From: Clostridia bacterium
GTDB taxonomy: Bacteria > Bacillota > Clostridia > Acetivibrionales > STF1-152
Length of the DNA: 41,878 bases
Direction: 5' to 3'
Assembly: GCA_028280575.1 (NCBI GenBank)
Contig: JANQLN010000020.1
Location: 1 to 41,878, forward strand
Part shown: piece by piece, positions 17,872 through 26,824 of the stretch
Numbering within the stretch: the first letter of the stretch is position 1
How the letters are laid out: each line of letters opens with the position of its first letter
The notes under the pieces: generated by a model
Database searches by the model: none
Told to the model about the DNA's origin: nothing
The model's input: the letters and a program-made list of their open reading frames with translations, nothing else
Program-made: the position numbers and the translations under genes

Positions 17872-19608
17872 TTAAACCTGCAAATAATTTTTAATTATAT
17901 CTAAAACATCTGATTTTAGCATGTTTAGTTTTGCTCCTGCTTTTTCTTCACTGCTTTCCTTAGCCCCAAAATAAATCTTGATTTTTGGTTCAGTTCCCGA
18001 AGGCCTTATGCAAAACCAGCAATTTTCGGCCATTTCATAATATAAAACATTGGATTTGGGAAGCTCAAGCTTTTCCTTATGATTTTCAGCATATCTTATT
18101 CCTTTTTCATAATCCCTTATTGCATTAACCCGGAAGCTTCCAAATACGTAAGGTTTTTCATTTCTCAGCTTCTCCATAGCTATTTTAATTTTTTCCTGGC
18201 CTTCTTTTCCCTCTAAAGCAAATGATTCGATAGCCTCCATGTAAAACCCAAACTTCTTATAAAGGGCTTTTAGCGCATTATATACAGATACCCCCATTGA
18301 GTTGTAGTATAAAGCCATTTCTGCAATGAGCATTGATGCTACAACGCCGTCCTTGTCCCTTACATCAGTGCCTGCCAGGTAACCGTAGCTCTCTTCAAAT
18401 CCAAATAGATAATTATAATCCCCTTTTTCATCCAGTTCCCTTATTTTTTCTCCAATAAACTTAAAGCCTGTGAGAACATCCAAAAGCTTTATACCGTAAT
18501 ATTCAGCAATTGCATTTGCCATTTCAGATGTAACAATTGTCTTGACTACAAAGCTGTTTGACGGTAATTGTCCCAATTTCTTTTTCTGGGATATTATATA
18601 ATCCATTAAAAGACATCCGATCTGGTTGCCCGATAAGGCCAAATACTCACCCATATCATTGCGCACTACAACGCCTACCCTGTCACAATCGGGATCAGTT
18701 CCGATTATTATATCCACCTTTTGAGATAAAGCCATTTTGATTGCAAGCTCAAATGCTTCCTCATCTTCCGGATTTGGATATTTTACGGTTGAAAAATCAG
18801 GATCAGGATACTCCTGCTCATTTACAACAAGTACATTTTTAAAGCCTATTCTATCAAGTATCCTCCTCACAGGTATATTGCCCGAACCGTGAATAGGGGT
18901 GTATATAATTTTAAAATCCTCACCGTTTTTTAAAACAATTTCTCTGTTAATACATATTTTCTCAAGAGTTTCCATATATTTATTGTCAATTTCAGCTCCG
19001 ATAACCTTATACAGGCCTTTATTAAAGGCTTCCTCTTTGCTTATTATATTTATCGACGTAATATCGGTAATCGAATTTACCCTTTCCAATACCATGTCTG
19101 ACAAATCCGGCGGCAGCTGTCCCCCATCTTCACCATACACTTTATATCCGTTGTATTCCTTCGGATTATGGCTTGCAGTTATAACTATCCCCCCCGCCGC
19201 TTTTAAATATCTGACTGCAAACGACAATTCCGGTGTCGGTCTCAAAGAATCAAATACATATGCTTTTATACCGTTGCCTGCAAATACCCTGGCGGCTTCT
19301 TCTGCAAATTCATCCGACTTGTGCCTCGAATCGTATGCTATTACAATTCCTTTTTTTTTGTAATTTTCCACATGTTCGGATATGTAATTAGAAAAACCCT
19401 GTGAAGCTTTTCTCACAGTATATTTGTTTATTCTGTTTGTACCTGCGCCTATTATTCCCCTGAGTCCTCCCGTACCAAACTCCAAATCCTTATAAAACCT
19501 ATCTTCTATTTCGGTATCATCATCTTTTATTTTATTTAATTCATCCCTTGTATCACTGTCAAAATAATCATTTTTCAACCAATACTCCATTTTTTGCCTG
19601 CTGTTCAT
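17872..19608 (-). CDS. pgcA: phosphoglucomutase/phosphomannomutase, alpha-D-phosphohexomutase family
   Basis: Interconverts hexose-1- and hexose-6-phosphates, linking glycolysis to sugar-nucleotide supply. The active-site serine loop VITASHNPKEYNGYK lies near residues 140-155, the metal loop GTDPDCDRVG near 300-310, the sugar loop GFEESYGY near 405, and the phosphate-binding CIRPSGTEPKIKIY near the C-terminus. Its 578 residues match the PgcA/PMM-PGM type of Firmicutes. The start is the ATG at 19608, seven nt after GGAGG; an in-frame ATG at 19626 lacks a site. Monocistronic by position, downstream of lacI. Confidence 0.95.
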   Translation of the reverse strand: MNSRQKMEYWLKNDYFDSDTRDELNKIKDDDTEIEDRFYKDLEFGTGGLRGIIGAGTNRINKYTVRKASQGFSNYISEHVENYKKKGIVIAYDSRHKSDEFAEEAARVFAGNGIKAYVFDSLRPTPELSFAVRYLKAAGGIVITASHNPKEYNGYKVYGEDGGQLPPDLSDMVLERVNSITDITSINIISKEEAFNKGLYKVIGAEIDNKYMETLEKICINREIVLKNGEDFKIIYTPIHGSGNIPVRRILDRIGFKNVLVVNEQEYPDPDFSTVKYPNPEDEEAFELAIKMALSQKVDIIIGTDPDCDRVGVVVRNDMGEYLALSGNQIGCLLMDYIISQKKKLGQLPSNSFVVKTIVTSEMANAIAEYYGIKLLDVLTGFKFIGEKIRELDEKGDYNYLFGFEESYGYLAGTDVRDKDGVVASMLIAEMALYYNSMGVSVYNALKALYKKFGFYMEAIESFALEGKEGQEKIKIAMEKLRNEKPYVFGSFRVNAIRDYEKGIRYAENHKEKLELPKSNVLYYEMAENCWFCIRPSGTEPKIKIYFGAKESSEEKAGAKLNMLKSDVLDIIKNYLQV

Positions 19609-19745
19609 AAACGCACCTCCGTTCAATATTGTTACCCATTATTATAAACTAATAAACCCTGACTTTTCAATATTCACTGAATTTGAGTCTACCCGTTTTT
19701 CAATGGAGCATACTATAATGATTATTATATTTCATTTTCATACTT

Positions 19746-20747
19746 TTAAAGAGGTTTTACAGATTCCCTGAAAATAATTTCTCCCCTTACGGGTACCCGT
19801 CCATATACCTTTTGGTTTTTCTTTATTTTTTTAATAATAATTTCGACTGCCAAACGGGTCATTTCTTTAACATTTACCTGTATTGTTGTAAGATTCGGCT
19901 CACACAAGGTTGCATAAATATCATTGTCAAATCCTACAACGGAACAATCATCAGGTATCTTATACCCTTCTGCCTTCAATCTACCAATTAACTTGTAAGC
20001 AACCTGGTCACAATTGCAAACAAAAGCAGTGGGCATCTTTTCCGGCAGGACAGCATCAATCAATACGCCGCTATCATTTCTGTCGTTTATTATATAATCA
20101 TCCCTGACGGGTATTCTATGCTCTAAAAGGGATTTTATATATCCCAAATACCTGTCCTGTATACTGCTGGTTGCATAAATATTCCCTACATAGGCAATAT
20201 CACGGTGCCCATTTTTAACAAGATAATTTGTGATAGTGTATGCTCCGTAAAAATTATCTGTTATTACGGAGTCAATATCCTCATGCTGGTCATAAAAATC
20301 AAGGAATACTATGGGTATGTCAATATCTCTAAGAATTTCAATATAGTTATTTTCGATTTGGCCCAAAACAATAAATCCATCCACTTTACACTCATTATAA
20401 GCACGTGGTAATTGCAGTTCCTTTTCATCCTTGGATGTAAGAATATGTAAAATGGCAGAATAATTTTTTTGCTCCAGAACCTTTGATATGGACTGGTAAA
20501 ATGACATATAGAAAGAAATAGGCCCTGAAAACTTTTCCGGTGATATTACACCAATATTATAGGATATACCCGCCTTCACAGATTTTGCATTGGAATTGTA
20601 CCTGTATCCCATTTCCATAGCCAATTTTTTAATTTTTTCCCTCAACTCTTCTCCAACCCCGTCTTTATTGGTTAACGCTTTGGATACGGTTACTTTGCTT
20701 ACCCCAAGCCTATCTGCTATATCCTGCATAGTTACGTTTCTAATCAT
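19746..20747 (-). CDS. LacI-family transcriptional repressor of the adjacent carbohydrate operon
   Basis: The N-terminal helix-turn-helix begins MIRNVTMQDIADRLGVSKVT and includes the AKSVKAG hinge, as in LacI/PurR proteins. Residues about 60-333 are a periplasmic-binding-protein-like effector domain (GFIVLGQIENN, VVGFDND, LTTIQ). The start is the ATG at 20747 with GGAGGGAG ahead; the in-frame start at 20762 is inside that site. The gene follows the sulfatase on the same strand but has its own strong promoter (20796-20824). A candidate operator at 20770-20789 resembles one at the solute-binding-protein promoter. I infer autoregulation plus repression of that operon, relieved by a sugar or sugar phosphate. 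Confidence 0.93.
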   Translation of the reverse strand: MIRNVTMQDIADRLGVSKVTVSKALTNKDGVGEELREKIKKLAMEMGYRYNSNAKSVKAGISYNIGVISPEKFSGPISFYMSFYQSISKVLEQKNYSAILHILTSKDEKELQLPRAYNECKVDGFIVLGQIENNYIEILRDIDIPIVFLDFYDQHEDIDSVITDNFYGAYTITNYLVKNGHRDIAYVGNIYATSSIQDRYLGYIKSLLEHRIPVRDDYIINDRNDSGVLIDAVLPEKMPTAFVCNCDQVAYKLIGRLKAEGYKIPDDCSVVGFDNDIYATLCEPNLTTIQVNVKEMTRLAVEIIIKKIKKNQKVYGRVPVRGEIIFRESVKPL

Positions 20748-20769
20748 GCACTCCCTCCACACAACATCA

Positions 20770-20789
20770 GTTAGCTTACCGATTACTTA
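20770..20789. promoter_or_regulatory. candidate LacI operator at lacI
   Basis: The plus strand reads GTTAGCTTACCGATTACTTA with a central CG. It matches the site at 26719-26738, read on the minus strand, at 14 of 20 positions. Both start exactly 6 bases downstream of the -10 hexamer, a classic repression position. Confidence 0.55.
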
Positions 20790-20795
20790 GACATT

Positions 20796-20824
20796 ATTAT
20801 ACTTTCTTATCCTGCTAAAGTCAA
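20796..20824 (-). promoter_or_regulatory. sigma-A promoter of lacI
   Basis: On the minus strand TTGACT (20824-20819), a 17-base spacer and TATAAT (20801-20796) form a near-consensus promoter. It lies immediately upstream of the candidate operator and about 50 bases before the ATG. Confidence 0.75.
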
Positions 20825-20854
20825 CATAACAACACAAATTAATCATTCCTTAAC

Positions 20855-22267
20855 CTAATATTCAGCAGTTTGGTTTATTTTTCTAAAACACACCTGCTGC
20901 AATTTTTTTATCATGCGATGCTGCATATCAAGAACAACACTCTTATATTCTTCTTTGTTAACTATATTAAAAAACTCTTCCGGGTCTTTTTTAAGGTCAT
21001 ACAATATTTCATTACCATCCGTATCTGTGTAATACTTGTAATCGGCAGTTCTTATGGTAGTGCCTCTTAAGCCTGCGGGATTAAACATGTCCACCATAAT
21101 TTCTTCTTTATGAAACCTGGTTTTGGAAGTCATAAGCTTGCGCAGGCTCATACCCTGCATACTTACAGGCTGCTGTATGGAACAAAAATCTAAAATGGTC
21201 GGAACAATATCCACCGATTCCACAAGATTTGAAATCTTTTTTTTCCCTTCTATCTTTCCGGGATACCTTATAATCAATGGTACCCTGATAACCTGGTCAT
21301 GCCCTGAAGGACCTTTCTGGATTCTGCCATGGTCACCCAGGTATTCTCCATGGTCGGAAGTAAATATTACAATGGTATCTTCGCGTAATTCCAGTGCATC
21401 CAGTTTTTTCAGCATAGTTCCTATGCAATCGTCTACATGGGAGACCAAAGCTAAATAATATGCTATCACTTTTTTCCAGCGGCTTTGCGGAATATCTTTT
21501 AATCTGTCCTCCCATTGTTCACCAGGTCCAGGTACAGGAATTTTAATTTTATCAATATCTATTTTATCTAAATATGCAGAAGGCGGATTCACCGGCGTGT
21601 GAGGTGCATAAAAGCCTGCAATTGCAAAAAAACGTCTACCTCTGTTTCTTTCGAGGAAGTCACATATCTCCTGTGCCACAAAAGCACTATGGGTAAATGC
21701 TTTATCTCCTTCAAAAATATAAGGTTCATGGGTCTCTCTTGGCATGTCCGAATACTGTGGATGAGCATATCCAAAAGCCGCAGGAGGTAAGGCTGTTCTA
21801 ACCTTAGCCAGCATTTGCGCATCTTTATCAAGGACCCATTTTGAATATGCGTCATCGTAACATCCCGGCTCGTCGGAAACAATCATGGTATCAAAACCAT
21901 AGTCCGGATGCATATCCTGATGCCGCCTGTTAACATGCGGAACAAAATGCAGTTTGCCAATATTTGCTGTATGATAACCATAGGGCTTTAAAATGTTATG
22001 CACCATCTGCTGCTCAACCGGCAGTGGAATGCCGTTTGCTCCAATACCCAAAAAGCCTGGATAACAACCCGAGAGCATGGACATCCTGCTTGGCATGCAA
22101 ACAGGATTTTGCACATAGTGGTGCTCAAAAAGCACTCCTTCTTCTGCAAGCCTGTCTAAATTGGGCGTATATGCAGCTTCATTCCCATAGCATCTTAAGC
22201 TGTCCCATCTTTGCTGATCTGTATATATTATAAGTATATTGGGTCTTTTTAAAGCCTTTTTAACCAT
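20855..22267 (-). CDS. formylglycine-dependent sulfatase, cytoplasmic
   Basis: A type I sulfatase predicted to remove sulfate esters from a carbohydrate. The N-terminal RPNILIIYTDQQRWD (about 8-22) supplies metal ligands. The maturation motif C-M-P-S-R starts at Cys57, the residue oxidised to formylglycine. TSDHGEYLGDHG provides the further metal Asp/His. It has 470 residues with no signal peptide. The ATG at 22267 has GGGGGC ahead; a longer GTG start at 22309 would overlap the preceding GH130 gene. No maturase gene (anSME radical SAM or FGE) is in the window. It sits in the operon after GH130, so imported sulfated oligosaccharides are the likely substrate, by inference. Confidence 0.93.
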   Translation of the reverse strand: MVKKALKRPNILIIYTDQQRWDSLRCYGNEAAYTPNLDRLAEEGVLFEHHYVQNPVCMPSRMSMLSGCYPGFLGIGANGIPLPVEQQMVHNILKPYGYHTANIGKLHFVPHVNRRHQDMHPDYGFDTMIVSDEPGCYDDAYSKWVLDKDAQMLAKVRTALPPAAFGYAHPQYSDMPRETHEPYIFEGDKAFTHSAFVAQEICDFLERNRGRRFFAIAGFYAPHTPVNPPSAYLDKIDIDKIKIPVPGPGEQWEDRLKDIPQSRWKKVIAYYLALVSHVDDCIGTMLKKLDALELREDTIVIFTSDHGEYLGDHGRIQKGPSGHDQVIRVPLIIRYPGKIEGKKKISNLVESVDIVPTILDFCSIQQPVSMQGMSLRKLMTSKTRFHKEEIMVDMFNPAGLRGTTIRTADYKYYTDTDGNEILYDLKKDPEEFFNIVNKEEYKSVVLDMQHRMIKKLQQVCFRKINQTAEY

Positions 22268-22298
22268 TTGCAGCCCCCATATTATTTGCTTTTGATGT

Positions 22299-23321
22299 TT
22301 ACATAACACCTATTTCAGAATCGCCTTTTATGCATTCATTGTTTTCAACAACATAATTTACAATTTCATCAACCGTTGTATAGCAAATCCCTACATAGGT
22401 ATCGGCAGCACCATAGTATATTGCAATTTTCCCTGTATCTGAATCCTGCAGGGCGGCACAAGGAAATACAACATTATCAACAAATCCTCTTTCCTCATAC
22501 CATTCTTCCGGTGTTAAAACAAAACTTTCACAACGGTATTTTACTCTGGATGGCTCATTAATATCCAGGATTGCCGCACCCATACTATATACATATCCGT
22601 TGCATGTCCTGGATACCCCATGATAAAACATAAGCCAGCCGTGTGTGGTTTCTATTGGAGCCGGCCCTCCGCCGATTTTTAATCTTTGCCACCATCCGGC
22701 ACCGCCTCTGCCCATAACATGTCTGTGGTTTCCCCAATATTTCAAATCCGGGCTGTCGGTTACAAAAATATCTCCAAAAGGTGTATGTCCGCTATCACTT
22801 GGCCTTGACAGAAGAACATACATTCCGTCGATTTTTCTTGGAAACAGGACACCATTTCTATTATATGGCAAGAACGGGTTGTCAAGACGTATAATTGTCT
22901 TAAAATCTTTTGTTTTTGCAAGCCCTATGGATGCACCGTAAAAATCGGTGCACCAGATAATATAATACGTATCTTCAACTTTTACCAGCCTTGGATCATA
23001 GGCATACAGAGGTTGAAATAAAACTCCGTTTTCATCAATAAACTCTATTCTCTTTTCATCAATAGCCCATTCAAGGCCATCGTCACTCCATCCCATATGC
23101 AAGTGAGGTCTCCCGTTTATTGTTTCAGCCCTGAACACACCCGCAAATTTTCCTTTATATGGTGCAACAGCACTGTTAAATACCCTGGACACTCCCTTCT
23201 GGGGATTGCGTTTTATAATAGGATTATTTTTATGTCTCCAAACCGGTCCATAGCATTTTTCCGGTTTGTCCTGCCAGGGAATATTAGGCAAGCTTTCTCC
23301 AATAATTTTTACGTGTTTCAT
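22299..23321 (-). CDS. GH130 family glycoside phosphorylase-like enzyme
   Basis: A 340-residue five-bladed beta-propeller enzyme. Features fitting GH130 are NPIIKRNP near residues 33-40, FNSAVAPYKGKF near 48-59, and the propeller core YDPRL at 108-112, whose Asp109 corresponds to the general acid (D in the DPR motif). GWLMFYHGVS, RGFVDNVVFPCA and IYYGAADTYVG follow. Characterised members cleave beta-mannosides by phosphorolysis, giving mannose-1-phosphate; some are hydrolases. No signal peptide, so it acts on imported sugar. AAGGAG precedes the ATG at 23321. It lies between the permeases and the sulfatase, tying mannose-type oligosaccharides to this locus. Confidence 0.9.
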   Translation of the reverse strand: MKHVKIIGESLPNIPWQDKPEKCYGPVWRHKNNPIIKRNPQKGVSRVFNSAVAPYKGKFAGVFRAETINGRPHLHMGWSDDGLEWAIDEKRIEFIDENGVLFQPLYAYDPRLVKVEDTYYIIWCTDFYGASIGLAKTKDFKTIIRLDNPFLPYNRNGVLFPRKIDGMYVLLSRPSDSGHTPFGDIFVTDSPDLKYWGNHRHVMGRGGAGWWQRLKIGGGPAPIETTHGWLMFYHGVSRTCNGYVYSMGAAILDINEPSRVKYRCESFVLTPEEWYEERGFVDNVVFPCAALQDSDTGKIAIYYGAADTYVGICYTTVDEIVNYVVENNECIKGDSEIGVM

Positions 23322-23376
23322 GATGTTTATCTCCTTCCGGTATCTTTTTAATGTAAAATTCTTATGCTAAAAAAAA

Positions 23377-24213
23377 TCACTGCTTAACCGCACCCGCAGT
23401 AAAACCATTATAGAAAAACCTTTGCAGCGAGAGAAATACAATAAGTGTGGGGACAATGGCTACAGCAATTGCAGCACATATAATTTCCCAATGGGCCCCA
23501 TAAGGTCCGATAAATTTATATAAGGATGTTGATATTACCTGCAACTCTTTTTTGGGCATATACAAAAACGGTATATAAAAATCATTATATATGGCAACCC
23601 CCTTAATTATACATACGGTAGCTATTGCTGGTTTTGTCAGCGGCAATATTATTTTTGCATAGATAGTAAAATAAGAAGCCCCGTCCAGCATAGCAGATTC
23701 GTCCAGTGAAACCGAAATGCTGTTCATGAATTGAAGAAAAATCGTTATTGCAATAATGTCTGTTCCCATGAACAGGATAATACCCGCCATCCTGGTATTA
23801 TATATTTGAAGGAACTGGATAACCTTAAATGTTGCCACCTGAGTTGTTACGGACGGAATAAGCACCGCAAGCAAAAAAGCATGTAATACGACCTTTCTGC
23901 CCTTAAATTCAAAGCGGTTAAGCGTATATGCGACCATGGTACCTAGAATTACGGCTCCAAAAACTGACACCGCTACAACTATAACAGTATTTATCAAACC
24001 AATATACATTTGTCCCCTTATAATTGCCGTTTTGAAGTTTTCAAAATTCAACCAGTTGGAAGGTATTGTCAAAGGACCTGTCTTATTATATTCATCCGAT
24101 ATTTTAAAGGCTGCAAAAAATACGACAAGTACAGGTATAATAACAGCCAGAGCAGCTAAAACCAGCACTGTATATTTAAAAAATATGCTTATTCCCAAAT
24201 TCTTTTTTCTCAC
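23377..24213 (-). CDS. carbohydrate ABC transporter permease, MalG type
   Basis: The second membrane subunit of a CUT1-family sugar importer. Six predicted membrane helices are present, with the EAA loop near the middle (residues roughly 175-195, LDESAMLDGASYFTIYAKIILPLTKP spanning it, Gly in DGA). The GTG at 24213 overlaps the stop of the malF-like gene (GTGA) and follows GAGAGGA, so translation is coupled. An in-frame ATG farther upstream lies inside that gene and is rejected. The C-terminal hydrophobic end and GFTAGAVKQ tail are typical. No ATPase lies in the operon; a shared MsmX-like ATPase is presumably used. Confidence 0.94.
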   Translation of the reverse strand: MRKKNLGISIFFKYTVLVLAALAVIIPVLVVFFAAFKISDEYNKTGPLTIPSNWLNFENFKTAIIRGQMYIGLINTVIVVAVSVFGAVILGTMVAYTLNRFEFKGRKVVLHAFLLAVLIPSVTTQVATFKVIQFLQIYNTRMAGIILFMGTDIIAITIFLQFMNSISVSLDESAMLDGASYFTIYAKIILPLTKPAIATVCIIKGVAIYNDFYIPFLYMPKKELQVISTSLYKFIGPYGAHWEIICAAIAVAIVPTLIVFLSLQRFFYNGFTAGAVKQ

Positions 24214-25097
24214 GCTAATTCCTCTCTTTCGGCAAACAGCCATTTTTGAAGCAGTGTAACCAAAACGACAATGATAAGCAGAATAATACCCATAGCAGAA
24301 GCCAAGCCATACTTCTGGCTTTCAAAGGCTGTTTCCATTGTCTGGAGGACAAATGTCATACTGCCGTTACCGCCTCTTGTCATTATACGCGGTGTCTCAA
24401 ATACCCTGATTGATCCGCTTACAGCCAAAATCATCATTAATTCAACAATTCTTTTAATAGAAGGAAATGTTATATACTTAAATTGCCTCCATTTATTTGC
24501 CCCGTCAATTTCCGCAGCCTCATAAAAGCTTGGCGGTATAGACTGCATTGCTCCCAAAAATATAATGAATGAACCTCCCAAATATCTCCAAACCGATGTT
24601 CCGGCTAAGGATACATTAATAATCCTGGGATTTCTTATCCAGTAATGTATTATACCCTCCAGTCCTATTGCTTGCAGCACCGTATCAAATGTTCCGTCGG
24701 GTTTGAAAAAATACAGGAATATAAAGCCAATTGCAACACTATTTAAGAGGGATGGGAAGAATATGACTCCCTTAAAAAAATTCCGGCCTTTCACTTTTGT
24801 ACTGAGTATCGCTGCAAAAAACAGAGCCAGTGAGGTCTGTATAAATGAACCTGCAAAATAGTATAAGCTGTTTTTAAACACTTGAAAATACTCAGGCTCC
24901 GAAAAGAATCTAATATAGTTTTTCAAGCCCACAAATTCCATATCCTTAGAATAACCGTTCCATCTATGAAAGCTGTACCTGAACAGGTTAAACAATGGTA
25001 AATATCCAAAAGTCAATAACAGGGCAAGAGGTATGATGAGGAAAGAGACAATCAAGATTTTTTTTTGTGTTTTATAGCTTAATTGGGAAAACACCAT
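24210..25097 (-). CDS. carbohydrate ABC transporter permease, MalF type
   Basis: The first membrane subunit of the CUT1 importer, 295 residues with six helices. The EAA motif EAAEIDGANKWRQFKYITFP lies near residues 190-210, where the transport ATPase docks. The ATG at 25097 has AAGGAGG just upstream. It lies about 230 bases downstream of the solute-binding lipoprotein gene, with a long hairpin (25245-25283) in between, and overlaps the MalG-type gene by four bases. Confidence 0.94.
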   Translation of the reverse strand: MVFSQLSYKTQKKILIVSFLIIPLALLLTFGYLPLFNLFRYSFHRWNGYSKDMEFVGLKNYIRFFSEPEYFQVFKNSLYYFAGSFIQTSLALFFAAILSTKVKGRNFFKGVIFFPSLLNSVAIGFIFLYFFKPDGTFDTVLQAIGLEGIIHYWIRNPRIINVSLAGTSVWRYLGGSFIIFLGAMQSIPPSFYEAAEIDGANKWRQFKYITFPSIKRIVELMMILAVSGSIRVFETPRIMTRGGNGSMTFVLQTMETAFESQKYGLASAMGIILLIIVVLVTLLQKWLFAEREELA

Positions 25098-25244
25098 GTA
25101 ACCTCCTTACAAAACCTGGTTAGAAAACAACATATGGCAAAATGATTGTTTTCCAGCATTATTACTGTATGAAACGGCTTTAATCCTTGCATTATGACGT
25201 TACATACAGAATTTTTTGCCATAGTGATATTATAATAATATTCG

Positions 25245-25283
25245 GTAAACAAGGGAAGTAAAAAATATCCTTCCCTTGTTTAC
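25245..25283 (-). terminator. intercistronic stem-loop between solute-binding protein and permease genes
   Basis: GTAAACAAGGGAAG (25245-25258) and CTTCCCTTGTTTAC (25270-25283) form a perfect 14-bp stem with an 11-nt loop. No T run follows on the minus strand. It probably stabilises the 3' end of the binding-protein message or lets only some transcripts continue, giving more binding protein than permease, a common pattern in such operons. Confidence 0.7.
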
Positions 25284-25328
25284 AAGCTGAACTTTATTTG
25301 CAAGCCTTTTAGATTTTTAAAAGGTTTT

Positions 25329-26693
25329 TTATTTAAGCCCCTTTTCCTTTCTTGCTCCAGCCCATTTTTCATTTAATTCATCCATAATCTCATCGTATGT
25401 CAAGTCTTTATTTCCAAGTGCTGCTTCTATTATATCCTTTTTAAAGTTTGATTCCCACAGGCCTACTTCAGACAGCTTATCAAGTTCGTCCACCAGGCCT
25501 TCTTCACCCTGCGGCGCAGGATCATCGGTAATCAGAATAACTCCAAGGTCCTGAAAGGCTTTTAAGGTATCGGGAAATGCGGCACCCTTTAATGTAGGAA
25601 TAGCTCCGGAGTCCCGTGCAAATGTAGACTCATCCAAAAACCAATCGATCCATGCTCTTGCAGCTTCCTTATTTTTACTGTTTTTATTTATACCTAGAGC
25701 TTTATCCCCGCCGGAATTGGCATATATTTTGCCGTCCTCATTGGTGTAAGGGAATGGCATGTAACCAACATCCTCCGGGGTATCGCTCAAATCCTTGCAC
25801 TGTTGAATCGCCCATGACCCGAGTACCATAGCAGCAATTTCGCCGTTACCCAATCTGACCTTTGAAGATTCCCAATCCGACGTCATCGGATCCTCCTCAA
25901 CAAGTCCATTTGCTACTGCATCATACATAACCTTATATACAATATAGTGGGGTCTTCCCGGAGAAAAGGGATCATCTATATGAGGCATGCTGATTACATA
26001 ACCTGTATCACCGGCAACCGAAGTTCTATGGCCCTCCCACTGTCCTGCAAGGGGCCAGTCGGCAAAATAATTGGTATAAAGCGGTATGACCTTCGTATTA
26101 TCCCTGATTTTTTTCAAAGTGCCTATAAACTCCTCCGGGGATGAGGGTAGTTCATCTATGCCTGCTTCCTTAAACACACGCTTATTATAAATAATACCAT
26201 TTGCATTACCGAAAGCAGCTATTCCGAATACATCTTCTCCTATGCATTTTTTAGTTCTAATCCAGTTATACTTTTTCTCCATCTCCGAAGCCTTGCCCAG
26301 CACCGTAAAAAAGTCCGGGTAATCCGTCAGGTTTAATTCATCCGGCAATATTAAAGCATCACCATAATCATCTGAGTTCAAGCGCACTCTAATCATACCT
26401 TCATAGTCTGACGCGGTTTCCGTAGATACCTTTATCTCCGGGTACTTTTCATTAAATTGCGCTATGTAGTCCTGCATTAAATTGTCGTCAATGTCCGTAC
26501 GGTTATGAATGTAAGTTATTTCTCCTTTTAGAACATGTTTTTCAGTTGTTTTCGGTCCCTCTTCTCTCTCTTGTACGGTTTCGCCTTCTTTTGTCGTACC
26601 GGTTGTCGCTTCATCTTCCTTCCGGCACCCAACGAATAGCGCAGTCAGTAAAAATGCCGCCAGAACCAATGATAAAATTTTGTTTTTGTTCAT
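25329..26693 (-). CDS. extracellular solute-binding lipoprotein of the sugar importer
   Basis: A 454-residue family 1 (MalE-like) binding protein. The N-terminus is a lipoprotein signal peptide with lipobox F-V-G-C at about residues 20-23 and is followed by a Thr/Glu-rich linker. The mature part has ITYIHNRTDIDDNLMQDYIAQFNEKYPEI and the usual two-lobe pattern (NGIIYNKRVFKEAGI, GEIAAMVLGSWA). It captures oligosaccharide for the two downstream permeases. AGGGGAG precedes the ATG at 26693. The promoter and candidate LacI operator lie just upstream, and the repeat/regulator scar begins about 130 bases away. Confidence 0.94.
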   Translation of the reverse strand: MNKNKILSLVLAAFLLTALFVGCRKEDEATTGTTKEGETVQEREEGPKTTEKHVLKGEITYIHNRTDIDDNLMQDYIAQFNEKYPEIKVSTETASDYEGMIRVRLNSDDYGDALILPDELNLTDYPDFFTVLGKASEMEKKYNWIRTKKCIGEDVFGIAAFGNANGIIYNKRVFKEAGIDELPSSPEEFIGTLKKIRDNTKVIPLYTNYFADWPLAGQWEGHRTSVAGDTGYVISMPHIDDPFSPGRPHYIVYKVMYDAVANGLVEEDPMTSDWESSKVRLGNGEIAAMVLGSWAIQQCKDLSDTPEDVGYMPFPYTNEDGKIYANSGGDKALGINKNSKNKEAARAWIDWFLDESTFARDSGAIPTLKGAAFPDTLKAFQDLGVILITDDPAPQGEEGLVDELDKLSEVGLWESNFKKDIIEAALGNKDLTYDEIMDELNEKWAGARKEKGLK

Positions 26694-26718
26694 ACTTTAC
26701 TCCCCTCCATTTTATTGT

Positions 26719-26738
26719 TAAGTTATCGTTTAAGTTAC
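26719..26738. promoter_or_regulatory. candidate LacI operator at the sugar-importer promoter
   Basis: The minus strand reads GTAACTTAAACGATAACTTA around a central CG and is flanked by outer TTGT/ACAA dyad bases. It also contains the direct repeat TAACTTAA twice, 12 bases apart. It begins 6 bases after the -10, as at lacI. Confidence 0.55.
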
Positions 26739-26744
26739 AATATA

Positions 26745-26773
26745 ATTATAATACAATATACATTTTTAGTCAA
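26745..26773 (-). promoter_or_regulatory. sigma-A promoter of the sugar-importer operon
   Basis: On the minus strand TTGACT (26773-26768), a 17-base spacer and TATAAT (26750-26745). The transcript would start within or beside the candidate operator, about 50 bases before the start codon. Confidence 0.78.
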
Positions 26774-26824
26774 TACTATTATTTATTATTATATAAATAC
26801 ACTATATTTGTGCAATTTAACAAT

